Assembly (NCBI RefSeq): GCF_009765865.1
Contig: NZ_LMUQ01000026.1
Location: 444,208-508,207, forward strand
Reading direction: 5' to 3'
Source: Acidisoma sp. L85
GTDB taxonomy: Bacteria; Pseudomonadota; Alphaproteobacteria; Acetobacterales; Acetobacteraceae
Length of the DNA: 64,000 nucleotides
The translations under genes were made by a program, and so were the position numbers. A model generated the notes under the pieces. It saw only the letters and a list, made by a program, of their open reading frames with translations. It did not search any database and was not told the DNA's origin. Shown piece by piece: positions 51,315 to 59,070 of this stretch; position 1 is the stretch's first letter; every line of letters begins with the position of its first letter.

Positions 51315-52466
51315 ATGCCCGTGACCGACGACCTTCCGCCAAATCTGGCTTTGCTGCCTGCGGGACTACGCGACCTGCTACCGCCAGATGCGGAAGTCGA
51401 GGCTGCCGCCGTGGAGGCGATGATGGGTTGCTTCGCCGCCCATGGTTATCAGCGTATCCGGCCGCCTCTATTGGAGTTCGAGGATAGTCTGCTCGCGGGC
51501 ACCGGCGCCGCCGTCGCGGAGCAGACCTTCCGGCTCATGGATCCGGTGAGCCAGCGCATGATGGGGCTGCGGGCGGATACCACGCCGCAGGTCGCGCGCA
51601 TCGCGACGACGCGGCTGGCCGGCGCACCACGCCCACTGCGGCTATCCTATTCCGGCCAATGCCTCCGCGTGCGCGGCCACCATCTCGCCCCGGACCGGCA
51701 GGTGGCACAGGCGGGGATCGAGCTTATTGGCTCCGATGCACCGCAGGCGGACGCGGAGATCGTGCTGGCGGGCGCCGATGCCTTGGCGACGGTGGGACTG
51801 ACCGAGATCAGCTTCGACCTCACCATGCCGACCATGGCGTCTCTTCTTCTCGACGCAGAGGGCGCCACCGGCGATCGCCGCGCCGCCCTCGCCCATGCGC
51901 TCGATCGCAAGGATGCCGCCGCGGTCGCGAAGCTTGGCGGCGGCATGGCGGAGACCTTGACGGCGCTGCTGCTGGCAGCTGGCGAAGCGCAGCGCGCCCT
52001 CGCCGCCTTAGCGGCGGCGGCGCTGCCACGCGAGGCGCGGCTTTTGGCCGATCGTCTGGCGGCGGTGGTCGCCGCCATCCAGGCTCGCGCGCCGCATCTG
52101 CGCCTCACGGTTGATCCCGTGGAGTTTCGTGGCTTCCGCTATCACACCGGTCCCTGCATCACGGTCTTCGCGCTCGGGCGGCAGCAGGAGCTCGGCCGGG
52201 GCGGCCGCTATATCAGCGGCGAGCAGGAGCCCGCGACAGGGCTTACCCTCTTCCCTGACGCGATCCTGGATGTGGCGCCGCAGCCCGCGCCCCGGCCACG
52301 CCTTTATGTGCCAGCGGATGCGGACGGGGACGCGCCGAGAGTTGCCCGCGAGAATGGCTTCGCGACGGTTGCGGCGCTTGATACTCAGGCGGATCCTGAC
52401 GGCGAGGCGCGGCGTTTGCTTTGCACTCATATTCTGCGGGACGGCTCGGCCGTGCCCCTCGACTAG
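51315..52466 (+). CDS. hisZ: ATP phosphoribosyltransferase regulatory subunit
   Basis: HisZ is the histidyl-tRNA-synthetase-like regulatory partner of short-form HisG in the first step of histidine biosynthesis. The 383-residue protein shows the class II synthetase-like fold: [40 protein letters not shown], the motif-2-like [19 protein letters not shown], and [20 protein letters not shown]. It lacks the anticodon-binding domain of HisS. Its presence implies a short HisG elsewhere. purA begins 11 bp after its stop, a linkage common in this group of alphaproteobacteria. Confidence 0.88.
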   Translation: MPVTDDLPPNLALLPAGLRDLLPPDAEVEAAAVEAMMGCFAAHGYQRIRPPLLEFEDSLLAGTGAAVAEQTFRLMDPVSQRMMGLRADTTPQVARIATTRLAGAPRPLRLSYSGQCLRVRGHHLAPDRQVAQAGIELIGSDAPQADAEIVLAGADALATVGLTEISFDLTMPTMASLLLDAEGATGDRRAALAHALDRKDAAAVAKLGGGMAETLTALLLAAGEAQRALAALAAAALPREARLLADRLAAVVAAIQARAPHLRLTVDPVEFRGFRYHTGPCITVFALGRQQELGRGGRYISGEQEPATGLTLFPDAILDVAPQPAPRPRLYVPADADGDAPRVARENGFATVAALDTQADPDGEARRLLCTHILRDGSAVPLD

Positions 52467-52477
52467 GAAGATCGATC

Positions 52478-53767
52478 ATGGCGAATGTCGCGGTCATCGG
52501 TGCTCAATGGGGCGATGAGGGCAAGGGCAAGGTCGTTGATTGGCTGGCGAGCCGCGCCGATATCGTGGTGCGCTTCCAGGGCGGCCACAATGCAGGCCAT
52601 ACGCTGGTTGTCGGGAACGAGACCTACAAGCTCTCGCTGCTGCCGAGCGGATTGGTGCGAGGGAAGCTCGGGATCATCGGCAATGGCGTGGTGGTCGATC
52701 CCGAGGCGCTGCTGGCCGAGATCCTGCGCTTGTCGAACCAGGGGCTCAGCATCACGCCGGAGACGCTGCGCATCGCTGAGAATGCCGCGCTGATCCTGCC
52801 GCTTCATGCGGCCCTGGACCGGGCAAGGGAAGCGGCGCGTGGTGATCGCAAGATCGGCACCACGGGACGCGGCATCGGGCCGGCCTATGAGGACAAGGTG
52901 GCGCGGCGCGCAATCCGCGTCTGCGATCTCGCCGAGCCCGAGACGTTATCCGCCAAGCTCGACGAGTTGCTGCTGCACCACAATACGCTGTTGCGGGGAT
53001 TAGGCGCGGAGCCTTTCGAGAAGGCGGCACTGCTCGACCGGCTGCTGGAGCTGGCCCCGCTGATCCTGCCCTTCGCCGAGCCGGTGTGGCTGCGGCTGGA
53101 CGAGGCGCGGCGCGCTGGGCGCCGCATCCTGTTCGAGGGCGCACAGGCGGTGATGCTGGATGTCGATCACGGCACATATCCTTTCGTGACCAGCAGCAAT
53201 ACCGTCGCAGCAACGGCGGCTTCGGGTTCCGGGGTTGGGCCGTCCACAGTCGGTTTCGTGCTGGGCATCGCCAAAGCCTATACGACGCGGGTCGGCTCCG
53301 GCCCCTTCCCCACCGAGTTGCACGATGAAACCGGCCTCATTCTGGGCCAGCGCGGCCATGAGTTTGGCACGGTGACCGGACGGCCGCGCCGCTGCGGCTG
53401 GTTCGATGCGGTGCTGGTGCGGCAGGCGGTAAAGGTGGGCGGTATCCAGGGTTTGGCCCTGACAAAGCTCGATGTGCTGGACGGCCTGCCGGAGCTGCGC
53501 GTCTGCGTCGGCTACCGCCTCGGCGGCGAAACGCTGCGGCACCTGCCCGCCGCTCCCGCTGCCCAGGCGGCCGCGACACCCATCTACGAGACGCTGGAGG
53601 GATGGACCGAATCGACGCGCGGCGCCCGGCGCTGGGGTGAGTTGCCGGCCCAGGCGATCAAGTATGTGCGCCACATCGAGGAACTCGTGGAGTGCCCGGT
53701 GACGCTGCTCTCCACCAGTCCGGAGCGGGACGACACAATCCTGATGCGAGACCCGTTCGAGGGGTAG
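52478..53767 (+). CDS. purA: Adenylosuccinate synthetase
   Basis: PurA condenses IMP with aspartate using GTP, the first committed step to AMP. The 429-residue protein begins [20 protein letters not shown], with the phosphate-binding loop and catalytic Asp, followed by [14 protein letters not shown]. It has [34 protein letters not shown], the Thr-rich [13 protein letters not shown], and [16 protein letters not shown] near the C-terminus. The ATG at 52478 is correct because the invariant N-terminus begins there; an upstream in-frame ATG at 52421 lies inside hisZ. No operator is visible. Confidence 0.94.
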   Translation: MANVAVIGAQWGDEGKGKVVDWLASRADIVVRFQGGHNAGHTLVVGNETYKLSLLPSGLVRGKLGIIGNGVVVDPEALLAEILRLSNQGLSITPETLRIAENAALILPLHAALDRAREAARGDRKIGTTGRGIGPAYEDKVARRAIRVCDLAEPETLSAKLDELLLHHNTLLRGLGAEPFEKAALLDRLLELAPLILPFAEPVWLRLDEARRAGRRILFEGAQAVMLDVDHGTYPFVTSSNTVAATAASGSGVGPSTVGFVLGIAKAYTTRVGSGPFPTELHDETGLILGQRGHEFGTVTGRPRRCGWFDAVLVRQAVKVGGIQGLALTKLDVLDGLPELRVCVGYRLGGETLRHLPAAPAAQAAATPIYETLEGWTESTRGARRWGELPAQAIKYVRHIEELVECPVTLLSTSPERDDTILMRDPFEG

Positions 53768-53800
53768 GCGACGATCGTACCTGCCTCGGGTTCGAGTTGG

Positions 53801-54127
53801 TTGTATATACATTCCGTAGTTACACTCAACACGGTAGCTGCTAGGGTCGCCAGTGTAGAATTTGAGTGGGACGAGCCAAAGCGACTCTCGAACATCGCGA
53901 AGCATGATGTCGATTTTCGGAATGCGATAGTCTTCTTCGAAAATCCTCACGTCGCCGAAAAGTCTCGCTTTGCAGGCAACGAGCAACGCTGGCTGGCAAT
54001 GGGCACGATCGACAACCGCTACGCCACAACGGTCTTTACACGACGCGGCGAGGATATGCGGATCATCTCAATGCGGAGGTCGAGAAATGGAGAAAAAAGA
54101 AGATATCAGGCGCTATACCTCGGCTGA
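53801..54127 (+). CDS. brnT: BrnT-family type II toxin
   Basis: BrnT toxins are small RelE-like ribonucleases. The 108-residue frame carries the family's N-terminal box FEWDEPKRLSNIAKHDVDFR and then AIVFFENPHVAE, a central GTIDNRYATTVFTRRGED, and the C-terminal RIISMRRSRNGEKRRYQAL. The only in-frame start upstream of the box is TTG at 53801, which adds ~18 residues (YIHSVVTLNTVAARVAS) not typical of BrnT. A non-canonical start closer to the box is possible. The gene overlaps brnA by 41 nt. A palindrome lies at the start of the frame. Confidence 0.82.
   Translation: MYIHSVVTLNTVAARVASVEFEWDEPKRLSNIAKHDVDFRNAIVFFENPHVAEKSRFAGNEQRWLAMGTIDNRYATTVFTRRGEDMRIISMRRSRNGEKRRYQALYLG
53802..53811. promoter_or_regulatory. 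Palindrome at the brnTA start, candidate autoregulatory operator
   Basis: TGTATATACA is a perfect 10-bp palindrome in a local AT-rich spot ~30 bp after the purA stop. BrnA proteins are DNA-binding autoregulators, so this is a reasonable operator candidate, but the assumed TTG start codon is partly inside it. Confidence 0.4.
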
Positions 54128-54419
54128 GCTAAAGGCGATGCGTGCCCGAGGCGAAAGCAAGACCGATTGGGCGCGCTTCGATGCGAAGTCGGAGGAACAA
54201 CTGGAACGGGATATCGCCGATGACCCCGACTACAGGGATGCGCCCGACGACTGGTACAAGAATGCCACCCTAGTGATACCAACGTCGAAGAAGATGCTCT
54301 CCCTGCGGCTCGATAGCGACATTCTTGATTGGTTCAAGCAGCAGGGACCAGGATATCAGACCAGGATCAATGCGGTGCTTCGGGCTTACGCCGACCAGGC
54401 GAAGAAGCGGCGGGCGTGA
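54087..54419 (+). CDS. brnA: BrnA-family antitoxin
   Basis: The 110-residue antitoxin neutralises BrnT and represses the operon. The N-terminal half contains the toxin-binding stretch RRYTSAELKAMRARGESKTD. The C-terminal half has the ribbon-helix-helix-type DNA-binding segment KKMLSLRLDSDILDWFKQQG, followed by YQTRINAVLRAYADQ. The ATG at 54087 follows GGAGGTCGAG, a strong ribosome binding site, and lies inside brnT, the usual toxin-first order for this family. Confidence 0.87.
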   Translation: MEKKEDIRRYTSAELKAMRARGESKTDWARFDAKSEEQLERDIADDPDYRDAPDDWYKNATLVIPTSKKMLSLRLDSDILDWFKQQGPGYQTRINAVLRAYADQAKKRRA

Positions 54420-54440
54420 CCGGGTAGGCGCCGGCCCGCG

Positions 54441-55148
54441 CTAGGCTGAAGCGGCGTTGATCTCGTCGATCCAGCCTGCCAGTTCCCCGAGGCTGAATAG
54501 CTCCCGGTAGCGCGGCTGGTCGACGGGTGCCGCATCCGACTCGTGATCCCAGGCTATCTCGTACGGCACCAGTGCCGCGTAAGCGCCAGCGGCAAGCGCG
54601 GGCAAGACGTCGGAGCGCATCGCATTGCCGGCCATCAGGACCTGCTCCGGCGCGGCACCGTAGCGGGCGAAGACGCGGCGGTAGATGTCGGGGGTCTTTT
54701 CGCTGACGATCTCGATGCCGGAGAAGCGCTCGCCTAGGCCCGACGAGGCCAGCTTCGATTCCTGGTGGAACAGGTCGCCCTTGGTGACGAGAACCAGCCT
54801 GCCGCGCTGCGCCAGAGCGTCGAGCGCCTCGGTTACACCGTCCAGCACTTCTACCGGGTGGCGCATCATCTCGCGGCCGGCGGTGAGGATCTCGCTGAGG
54901 ACAGGCCGCGGGACATCGTCTCCGATGACATCCAGCGCCGTCTCGATCATTGAGAGCGTGAAGCCTTTAGCGCCATAGCCGTAGATGGAGAGGTTCCGGC
55001 GTTCAGTCGCCGCCAGCCGCTCCGCGACGATGCCTGCCTCGCTATAGGGCGCGAGCAGGGCGGCGAAGCGCTGGTAGGTCAGGCGGAAGAATGTCTCGTT
55101 GTGCCAGAGCGTGTCGTCGGCATCGAGACAAATGAGATCGATCGCCAT
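54441..55148 (-). CDS. HAD-superfamily hydrolase
   Basis: The 235-residue phosphatase-like protein has motif I LICLDADDTLWHNE (nucleophile Asp and general-acid Asp), motif II VLVTKGDLFHQESK (Thr in place), and motif IV VLMAGNAMRSDVLPALAAGA. Asp-Asp of the typical motif IV is replaced by Asn-x-x-x-x-Asp, acceptable in the family. A helical cap lies between residues ~17 and 85. The substrate is unknown; phosphoglycolate- or nucleotide-phosphatase-like roles are possible. The ATG at 55148 is chosen over an in-frame TTG at 55178. Confidence 0.84.
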   Translation of the reverse strand: MAIDLICLDADDTLWHNETFFRLTYQRFAALLAPYSEAGIVAERLAATERRNLSIYGYGAKGFTLSMIETALDVIGDDVPRPVLSEILTAGREMMRHPVEVLDGVTEALDALAQRGRLVLVTKGDLFHQESKLASSGLGERFSGIEIVSEKTPDIYRRVFARYGAAPEQVLMAGNAMRSDVLPALAAGAYAALVPYEIAWDHESDAAPVDQPRYRELFSLGELAGWIDEINAASA

Positions 55149-55221
55149 ACGCGGGGCTGCCTTGCTATCCGCCCGCAATCTCGGACGAGCCGGACCAGAG
55201 CCCGGTCGCCCGATCCGAAAT

Positions 55222-55347
55222 TCAGCCCTGGCGGGCTTTCATGCGGGGGTTCTTCTTGTTGATCACATAGACGCGGCCATGCCGGCGCACGACGCGGCAA
55301 TTCTTGTCGCGAACCTTGGCAGAGCGCAGGGAGTTACGCACCTTCAT
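55222..55347 (-). CDS. rpmJ: 50S ribosomal protein L36
   Basis: The 41-residue protein reads [17 protein letters not shown], then [19 protein letters not shown], and ends KARQG. This is the alphaproteobacterial L36 form that lacks the complete four-ligand zinc site. L36 is a small protein of the large ribosomal subunit. The gene stands alone on the minus strand, 73 bp downstream of the HAD gene start, and no Zur-type box is visible upstream, so it looks constitutively expressed as the ordinary L36. Confidence 0.93.
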   Translation of the reverse strand: MKVRNSLRSAKVRDKNCRVVRRHGRVYVINKKNPRMKARQG

Positions 55348-55667
55348 GACGAAGCCCAATCTTAGCGTGGCCGGTGCGGCCGTGCGGCACCGGGCAGGAG
55401 TTATTCACAACGGAAAGGGCCGGTCTCCCGGCCCTGTTCCAGACAGGCCGCTGCATAAGGAGAGAGAGGCTCACTGTCAATGAAAGGGCGACGTGGCAGG
55501 TCGTATCCCGCTCGTCCTTTTAGGCCTTTCACGCACGACAGGCTCGGCACTGCGACGCTTCAAGTCTGGGGTCGGCTCCCGCGATGCTTGACGGCGCGGG
55601 CGAAGGGGGCGAGAGGCGGGCTTCCGCTCGCCGTTCAGGCGCGGCGGCGGGTTCAGGAACTTCTTCG
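55348..55667. other. Divergent intergenic region upstream of rpmJ
   Basis: These 320 bp contain no supported gene. A strong hairpin lies at 55417-55434, GGGCCGG pairing with CCGGCCC around TCTC; on the minus strand it is followed by TTTCCG. The promoters of rpmJ and of the small membrane-protein gene must be here. Confidence 0.45.
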
Positions 55668-56072
55668 ATGGCGCAGCGCGTAGACGGCAACCGGCTTGGC
55701 TTCCTCGCGGTCTCCTTCCTCCTTGTCTGTCTGGTGGGCCTTTTCGCGAGCTACGCCACGCCGATTCCCTATGCGCGAGGCATGCTTCGTGAGCAGGCGC
55801 TGGACGATGCCTTGGCCACGGCCAACGCAGCGGACCCTAAGGCGGCGCTCGAAGCGATGCGGGACCGGCTCGGCGACCAGGCGCATATCGTATTGGGCGA
55901 CACGGGCAGCCTCGCCGAGCGGGTCGCCACGGCGCGGCGGGAGGTGGGTGCGCGGGTCACCGCCGAGGGCCAGGAGACCGCGACCAACCTGCGCATTCTG
56001 GTCGTGGTGACCAGCGTCGTCTGCGCGCTTTTCGGCATAGCCCTGTCGGGCGTGGGCGCCCGGCGCGAGTGA
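55668..56072 (+). CDS. Small two-transmembrane protein of unknown function
   Basis: The 134-residue protein has a hydrophobic segment near the N-terminus (LGFLAVSFLLVCLVGLFASY), a ~70-residue extracytoplasmic helical stretch (EQALDDALATANAADPKAAL, later GDTGSLAERVATARREVGAR), and a C-terminal second membrane segment (NLRILVVVTSVVCALFGIAL). The topology is that of a hairpin with a periplasmic loop. No family is recognised. The ATG at 55668 is preceded by CAGGAAC; the frame is open upstream to 55584. It lies 94 bp upstream of the GntR gene on the same strand. Confidence 0.62.
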   Translation: MAQRVDGNRLGFLAVSFLLVCLVGLFASYATPIPYARGMLREQALDDALATANAADPKAALEAMRDRLGDQAHIVLGDTGSLAERVATARREVGARVTAEGQETATNLRILVVVTSVVCALFGIALSGVGARRE

Positions 56073-56166
56073 CGGTGCGGCGGTTGGCGGTTCGTTCTTC
56101 CGCAGTTGCCGTGGCGATGGCGGGTTTTGCGGGCCGCCCATTCCTGTCGAAGCAGGAGAATCAGAG

Positions 56167-56928
56167 GTGACGGTCACGACCCAGGACGCCGCCGTCGCGC
56201 CGCGCGTGCTTCGCTACCTCCAAGCCAAGGCGCGGCTTCTGGATCGGCTACGCGCGATGCCTCCGCTCGCACCCTTCCCTTCCGAGCGTGACCTCTGCAC
56301 CGAACTCGGCATGAGCCGGACGACGATCCGCCGCACGCTCGCCGAGCTCGAGAAGGAGGGCGCCATCCAGCGCCTACCCGGGAAGGGCACCTTCAGTTCT
56401 CAGGCAAAATATACCGACCACGCGATGCAGTCGTTTATCGGCTTCGACGAGGATGCTCGAACGCAGCACAAACGGGTGCAGAACCGCATCCTGACCCAGG
56501 CCGTGATCCCCTGCCCCGTGGCGGAGGCGAGCGCATTGGGCCTCGTGCCTGGCGATCAGGTCTTCGTGCTGGAACGGCTGCGCTTTATCGATGGGGCGCC
56601 GATCTGCCTCGTCACCTCCCTCTTGCCCTTCGCGCTATGCCCGGCGCTGGTCGATCAGGATTTTTCGGAAGCCTCGCTCTATGACTTCCTCCGCCGGCGG
56701 CAGATCGTGACGACACGGGCTCGCCGCTCGATCGAGGTGAAGCAAGCGACCCCCGAGGAAGCGGTGCATCTGAGCGTGGCACCTGGCGCCCCGGTGATCC
56801 TGTTCGAGAGCCTCGGCTATACCTCGGGCGACCGGCCTTTGGACCACGTCCGCTCCCGCTATCCGGCCTATGGGGCGCGGTTCGAAACTGAGGTGCGGGG
56901 GACCGATCTCGTGCTTCCCGAGGATTAA
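56167..56928 (+). CDS. GntR-family (HutC/UTRA) transcriptional regulator of the frl genes
   Basis: The 253-residue regulator has an N-terminal GntR winged helix (FPSERDLCTELGMSRTTIRR, then EKEGAIQRLPGKGTFSSQ) and a C-terminal UTRA effector domain (VPGDQVFVLERLRFIDGAPI, later APVILFESLGYTSGDRPLDH). HutC/FrlR-type proteins respond to phosphorylated sugars or sugar-amine adducts. The downstream frlB and frlD genes suggest fructoselysine 6-phosphate or a related Amadori phosphate as the inducer. A perfect 21-bp inverted repeat just after this gene, in front of frlB, is its probable operator. The start is GTG at 56167 with AGGAGA upstream; no ATG is available. Confidence 0.85.
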   Translation: MTVTTQDAAVAPRVLRYLQAKARLLDRLRAMPPLAPFPSERDLCTELGMSRTTIRRTLAELEKEGAIQRLPGKGTFSSQAKYTDHAMQSFIGFDEDARTQHKRVQNRILTQAVIPCPVAEASALGLVPGDQVFVLERLRFIDGAPICLVTSLLPFALCPALVDQDFSEASLYDFLRRRQIVTTRARRSIEVKQATPEEAVHLSVAPGAPVILFESLGYTSGDRPLDHVRSRYPAYGARFETEVRGTDLVLPED

Positions 56929-56941
56929 CCACGCAATCCGC

Positions 56942-56969
56942 TTGACCGTGGTGCACGCACTTAGATACC
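56942..56969 (+). promoter_or_regulatory. Predicted promoter of frlB
   Basis: TTGACC (56942-56947) is a good -35 candidate. A -10 of the GATACC type at 56964-56969 lies 16 nt downstream and falls inside the left arm of the palindrome at 56961-56981, so a bound repressor would block RNA polymerase. The -10 match is moderate. Confidence 0.4.
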
Positions 56970-56981
56970 ACCGGTATCTAA
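56961..56981. promoter_or_regulatory. Perfect 21-bp inverted repeat, probable GntR/FrlR operator
   Basis: TTAGATACC (56961-56969) and GGTATCTAA (56973-56981) are exact reverse complements around a 3-nt spacer. The site lies between the regulator gene and frlB, 56 bp before the frlB ATG, overlapping the predicted -10. Confidence 0.75.
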
Positions 56982-57037
56982 TCTGGCCGCGCGGATGCCG
57001 GGTCAGAGCACAAACATGATGAGCAAGGGCTAGCCGC

Positions 57038-58051
57038 ATGATGAATTTCGACGAGGCCCGGTTCCTTCGCATCCAGACGGGCGCGGTGGCGCAGGCGGAG
57101 GCAATCGACACCGCTGTAGCCGAGTGTCTGTCGCGCGGCGCCGACAACCTGTTCTTTCTCGGCACCGGCGGCGCGGGCATCCTCATGCAGCCCGCGACAT
57201 TGCTGCTACGCACGCAGTCGCTGTTCCCTGTTTTCTGTGAGTTGCCGGCTGAGATCGTGCTCACCGGCCACAAGCATCTCAATGCGCGTTCGATCGTGGT
57301 GATCCCTTCACTCTCGGGCACTACGAAGGAGAGCATCGCGGTCCTGGATTACGCGCGGGCCCGTGGGGCGACGATACTTGTGCTGACGGGGTATGACGAC
57401 AAGCCCCTCGCGCAGGCCGCTGACCATGCCTTTGTCAACTTCGCGGAAGACGACACGTCCTGCGAGTCCTTCTATCTACAAGCGCTGTTCGTGGTGCTCA
57501 GCATCATGCGCCATCGCGGCGAATGCCCGGACTACGCGCGTCTCATCGCTGAACTCAAGACGTTACCCGCGCTGCTGGTGGGCGTGAAGAAGCAGATCGA
57601 GCCGGATGCCGAGCAGCGGGCGACGGCGATCAAGGACGCGCCTTACCACATCATTGCGGGCGCCGGCGCGACCTGGCCGGAGGCGTTCTACTACGGCATG
57701 TGCATCCTCGAGGAAATGCAGTGGATCCGCACCCGGCCCGTTCACGCCTCAGACTTTTTCCACGGTACGCTGGAGCTGGTCGAAAACGGCGTCAGCGTCA
57801 TGCTGTTCAAGGGCGAAGATGCGGCGCGCCCGCTGGTCGATCGCGCCGAGGCTTTCGCGCGGAACTACACTGATTCCCTGGCAGTCTTCGATACGAAAAC
57901 CTTCTCACTGCCGGGAATTTCGGAGGATGTGCGCGCGCTGATCTCGCCCGTCCTGCTTGCCACGATCTTCGAGCGAATCAGTGCCCATCTGGAAGTTCTG
58001 CGCAATCATCCGCTGACGACGCGACGCTACTATAAGCGGGTCAACTACTGA
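57038..58051 (+). CDS. frlB: SIS-domain sugar isomerase/deglycase, fructoselysine-6-phosphate deglycase type
   Basis: FrlB splits fructoselysine 6-phosphate into glucose 6-phosphate and lysine. The 337-residue protein has a tandem SIS fold as in FrlB/GlmS: LFFLGTGGAGILMQPATLLL, the phosphosugar-binding VVIPSLSGTTKESIAVLDYA, VLTGYDDKPLAQAADHAF, and a second SIS half with IIAGAGATWPEAFYYGMCIL and VHASDFFHGTLELVENGVSV. Length is close to E. coli FrlB (340). Related deglycases act on glucoselysine or other Amadori compounds, so the exact amine is uncertain. frlD follows 8 bp later. Confidence 0.82.
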   Translation: MMNFDEARFLRIQTGAVAQAEAIDTAVAECLSRGADNLFFLGTGGAGILMQPATLLLRTQSLFPVFCELPAEIVLTGHKHLNARSIVVIPSLSGTTKESIAVLDYARARGATILVLTGYDDKPLAQAADHAFVNFAEDDTSCESFYLQALFVVLSIMRHRGECPDYARLIAELKTLPALLVGVKKQIEPDAEQRATAIKDAPYHIIAGAGATWPEAFYYGMCILEEMQWIRTRPVHASDFFHGTLELVENGVSVMLFKGEDAARPLVDRAEAFARNYTDSLAVFDTKTFSLPGISEDVRALISPVLLATIFERISAHLEVLRNHPLTTRRYYKRVNY

Positions 58052-58059
58052 CACCGCCG

Positions 58060-58911
58060 ATGCTGATCAGCATTGGCGATAACTGCATCGACCGCTACGT
58101 CTCGCCCGTCGTGGTCGCGCGCGTCGGTGGCAATGCGCTGAATGTCGCGGCGAATATCGCGATCCGTGGCGAACCCGCGGCTTATGCCGGCGTCGTGGGG
58201 ACAGATGCGGAGGGCGATTGGATCCTTCGCGTTTTGCGCGCTTCCGGCGTCAACACTGACTGCGTCGAGCGTGCGGATGGCGTGAGCGGGGTGACGGAAA
58301 TCGCCATCGAAGGCGGCGACTACCGGATCCTGCGCGAAGACTACGGAGTGAGCGCGGAGATCCTGGTGACTTCGGCGCTGCGCGACTTCATCCTGAACCA
58401 CGCCACCCTCATTCACCTGACTGTCACGGGAGAGGCAGACAAGCTGATCGAGGAGCTCAAGACCTTCGGAGTGCCGCTCTCTTTGGATCTTGGCATTGTT
58501 CGCGATGGGGATACGCTGCTTAAGGTCGCCTCGCTTCTGCCTACGGTGAACTACGTCTTCTTCTCGGCGGGCAGCGCGATGTCGGAGAAAGATTTATCAG
58601 CGCTGCTGGACAAGGCGCAGCTTCTCGGCTGCCGTTGTGTTGTGGCCACGCGGGGCGCCAAGGGTTGTTCGGCACTTGATCGCGGCCGGCGAGTCGATGT
58701 CGCTTCGGTCGTTACGCCCGGCAGCATCGTCGATCCACTCGGCGCCGGAGACGCGTTCATCGCCGGTTTCCTGTACGGCATGGAATTTGGGCGAGGGTTA
58801 GAAGAGAGGCTGCAACTTGGGAGCGCCTGGGCGGCTGATGCTTGCCTGCATCTTGGAGCCTGGAAGGTTCCGGTAGACGACGATCTGGCGGCTTCTGGCG
58901 CAGGCGGGTGA
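58060..58911 (+). CDS. frlD: PfkB-family kinase, fructoselysine 6-kinase type
   Basis: FrlD phosphorylates fructoselysine at O6, making the substrate of FrlB. The 283-residue protein starts LISIGDNCIDRYVSPVVVAR, with VGGNALNVAANIAIRG (PfkB signature 1), and ends in DPLGAGDAFIAGFLYGM (signature 2, containing the catalytic Asp and anion hole). The short, lid-lacking type matches FrlD (261 residues in E. coli) with a slightly longer C-terminus. No frlA-type permease or ABC importer is adjacent, so uptake must rely on another locus. Confidence 0.82.
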   Translation: MLISIGDNCIDRYVSPVVVARVGGNALNVAANIAIRGEPAAYAGVVGTDAEGDWILRVLRASGVNTDCVERADGVSGVTEIAIEGGDYRILREDYGVSAEILVTSALRDFILNHATLIHLTVTGEADKLIEELKTFGVPLSLDLGIVRDGDTLLKVASLLPTVNYVFFSAGSAMSEKDLSALLDKAQLLGCRCVVATRGAKGCSALDRGRRVDVASVVTPGSIVDPLGAGDAFIAGFLYGMEFGRGLEERLQLGSAWAADACLHLGAWKVPVDDDLAASGAGG

Positions 58912-58944
58912 GAGGTTTCTGGTCTGACCGTGCTCATTTCATCA

Positions 58945-59032
58945 CGTCATGCTCGGCGAAGGCCGAGCATCCACGCCTTTGCTTTCTCCACGAAGACAAG
59001 GCGTGGATGGCACGCCTTCGCGTGCCATGACG
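58945..59032. repeat. Three-hairpin palindromic intergenic repeat (REP/RPE-like)
   Basis: The element sits between the convergent frlD and polA genes. CGTCATG at its left end is complementary to CATGACG at its right end. Inside are three hairpins: 58949-58957 with 58962-58970 (9 bp, loop GAAG); CCACGCCTT 58971-58979 with AAGGCGTGG 58998-59006; and 59008-59015 with 59020-59027 (8 bp, loop CTTC). The clover-leaf design is typical of dispersed palindromic elements in alphaproteobacteria. I find no second copy in the window. It may also serve as a bidirectional terminator. Confidence 0.78.
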
Positions 59033-59070
59033 AATCTTTCGTTGCGATTTACGATTAAGTCATCACACGG

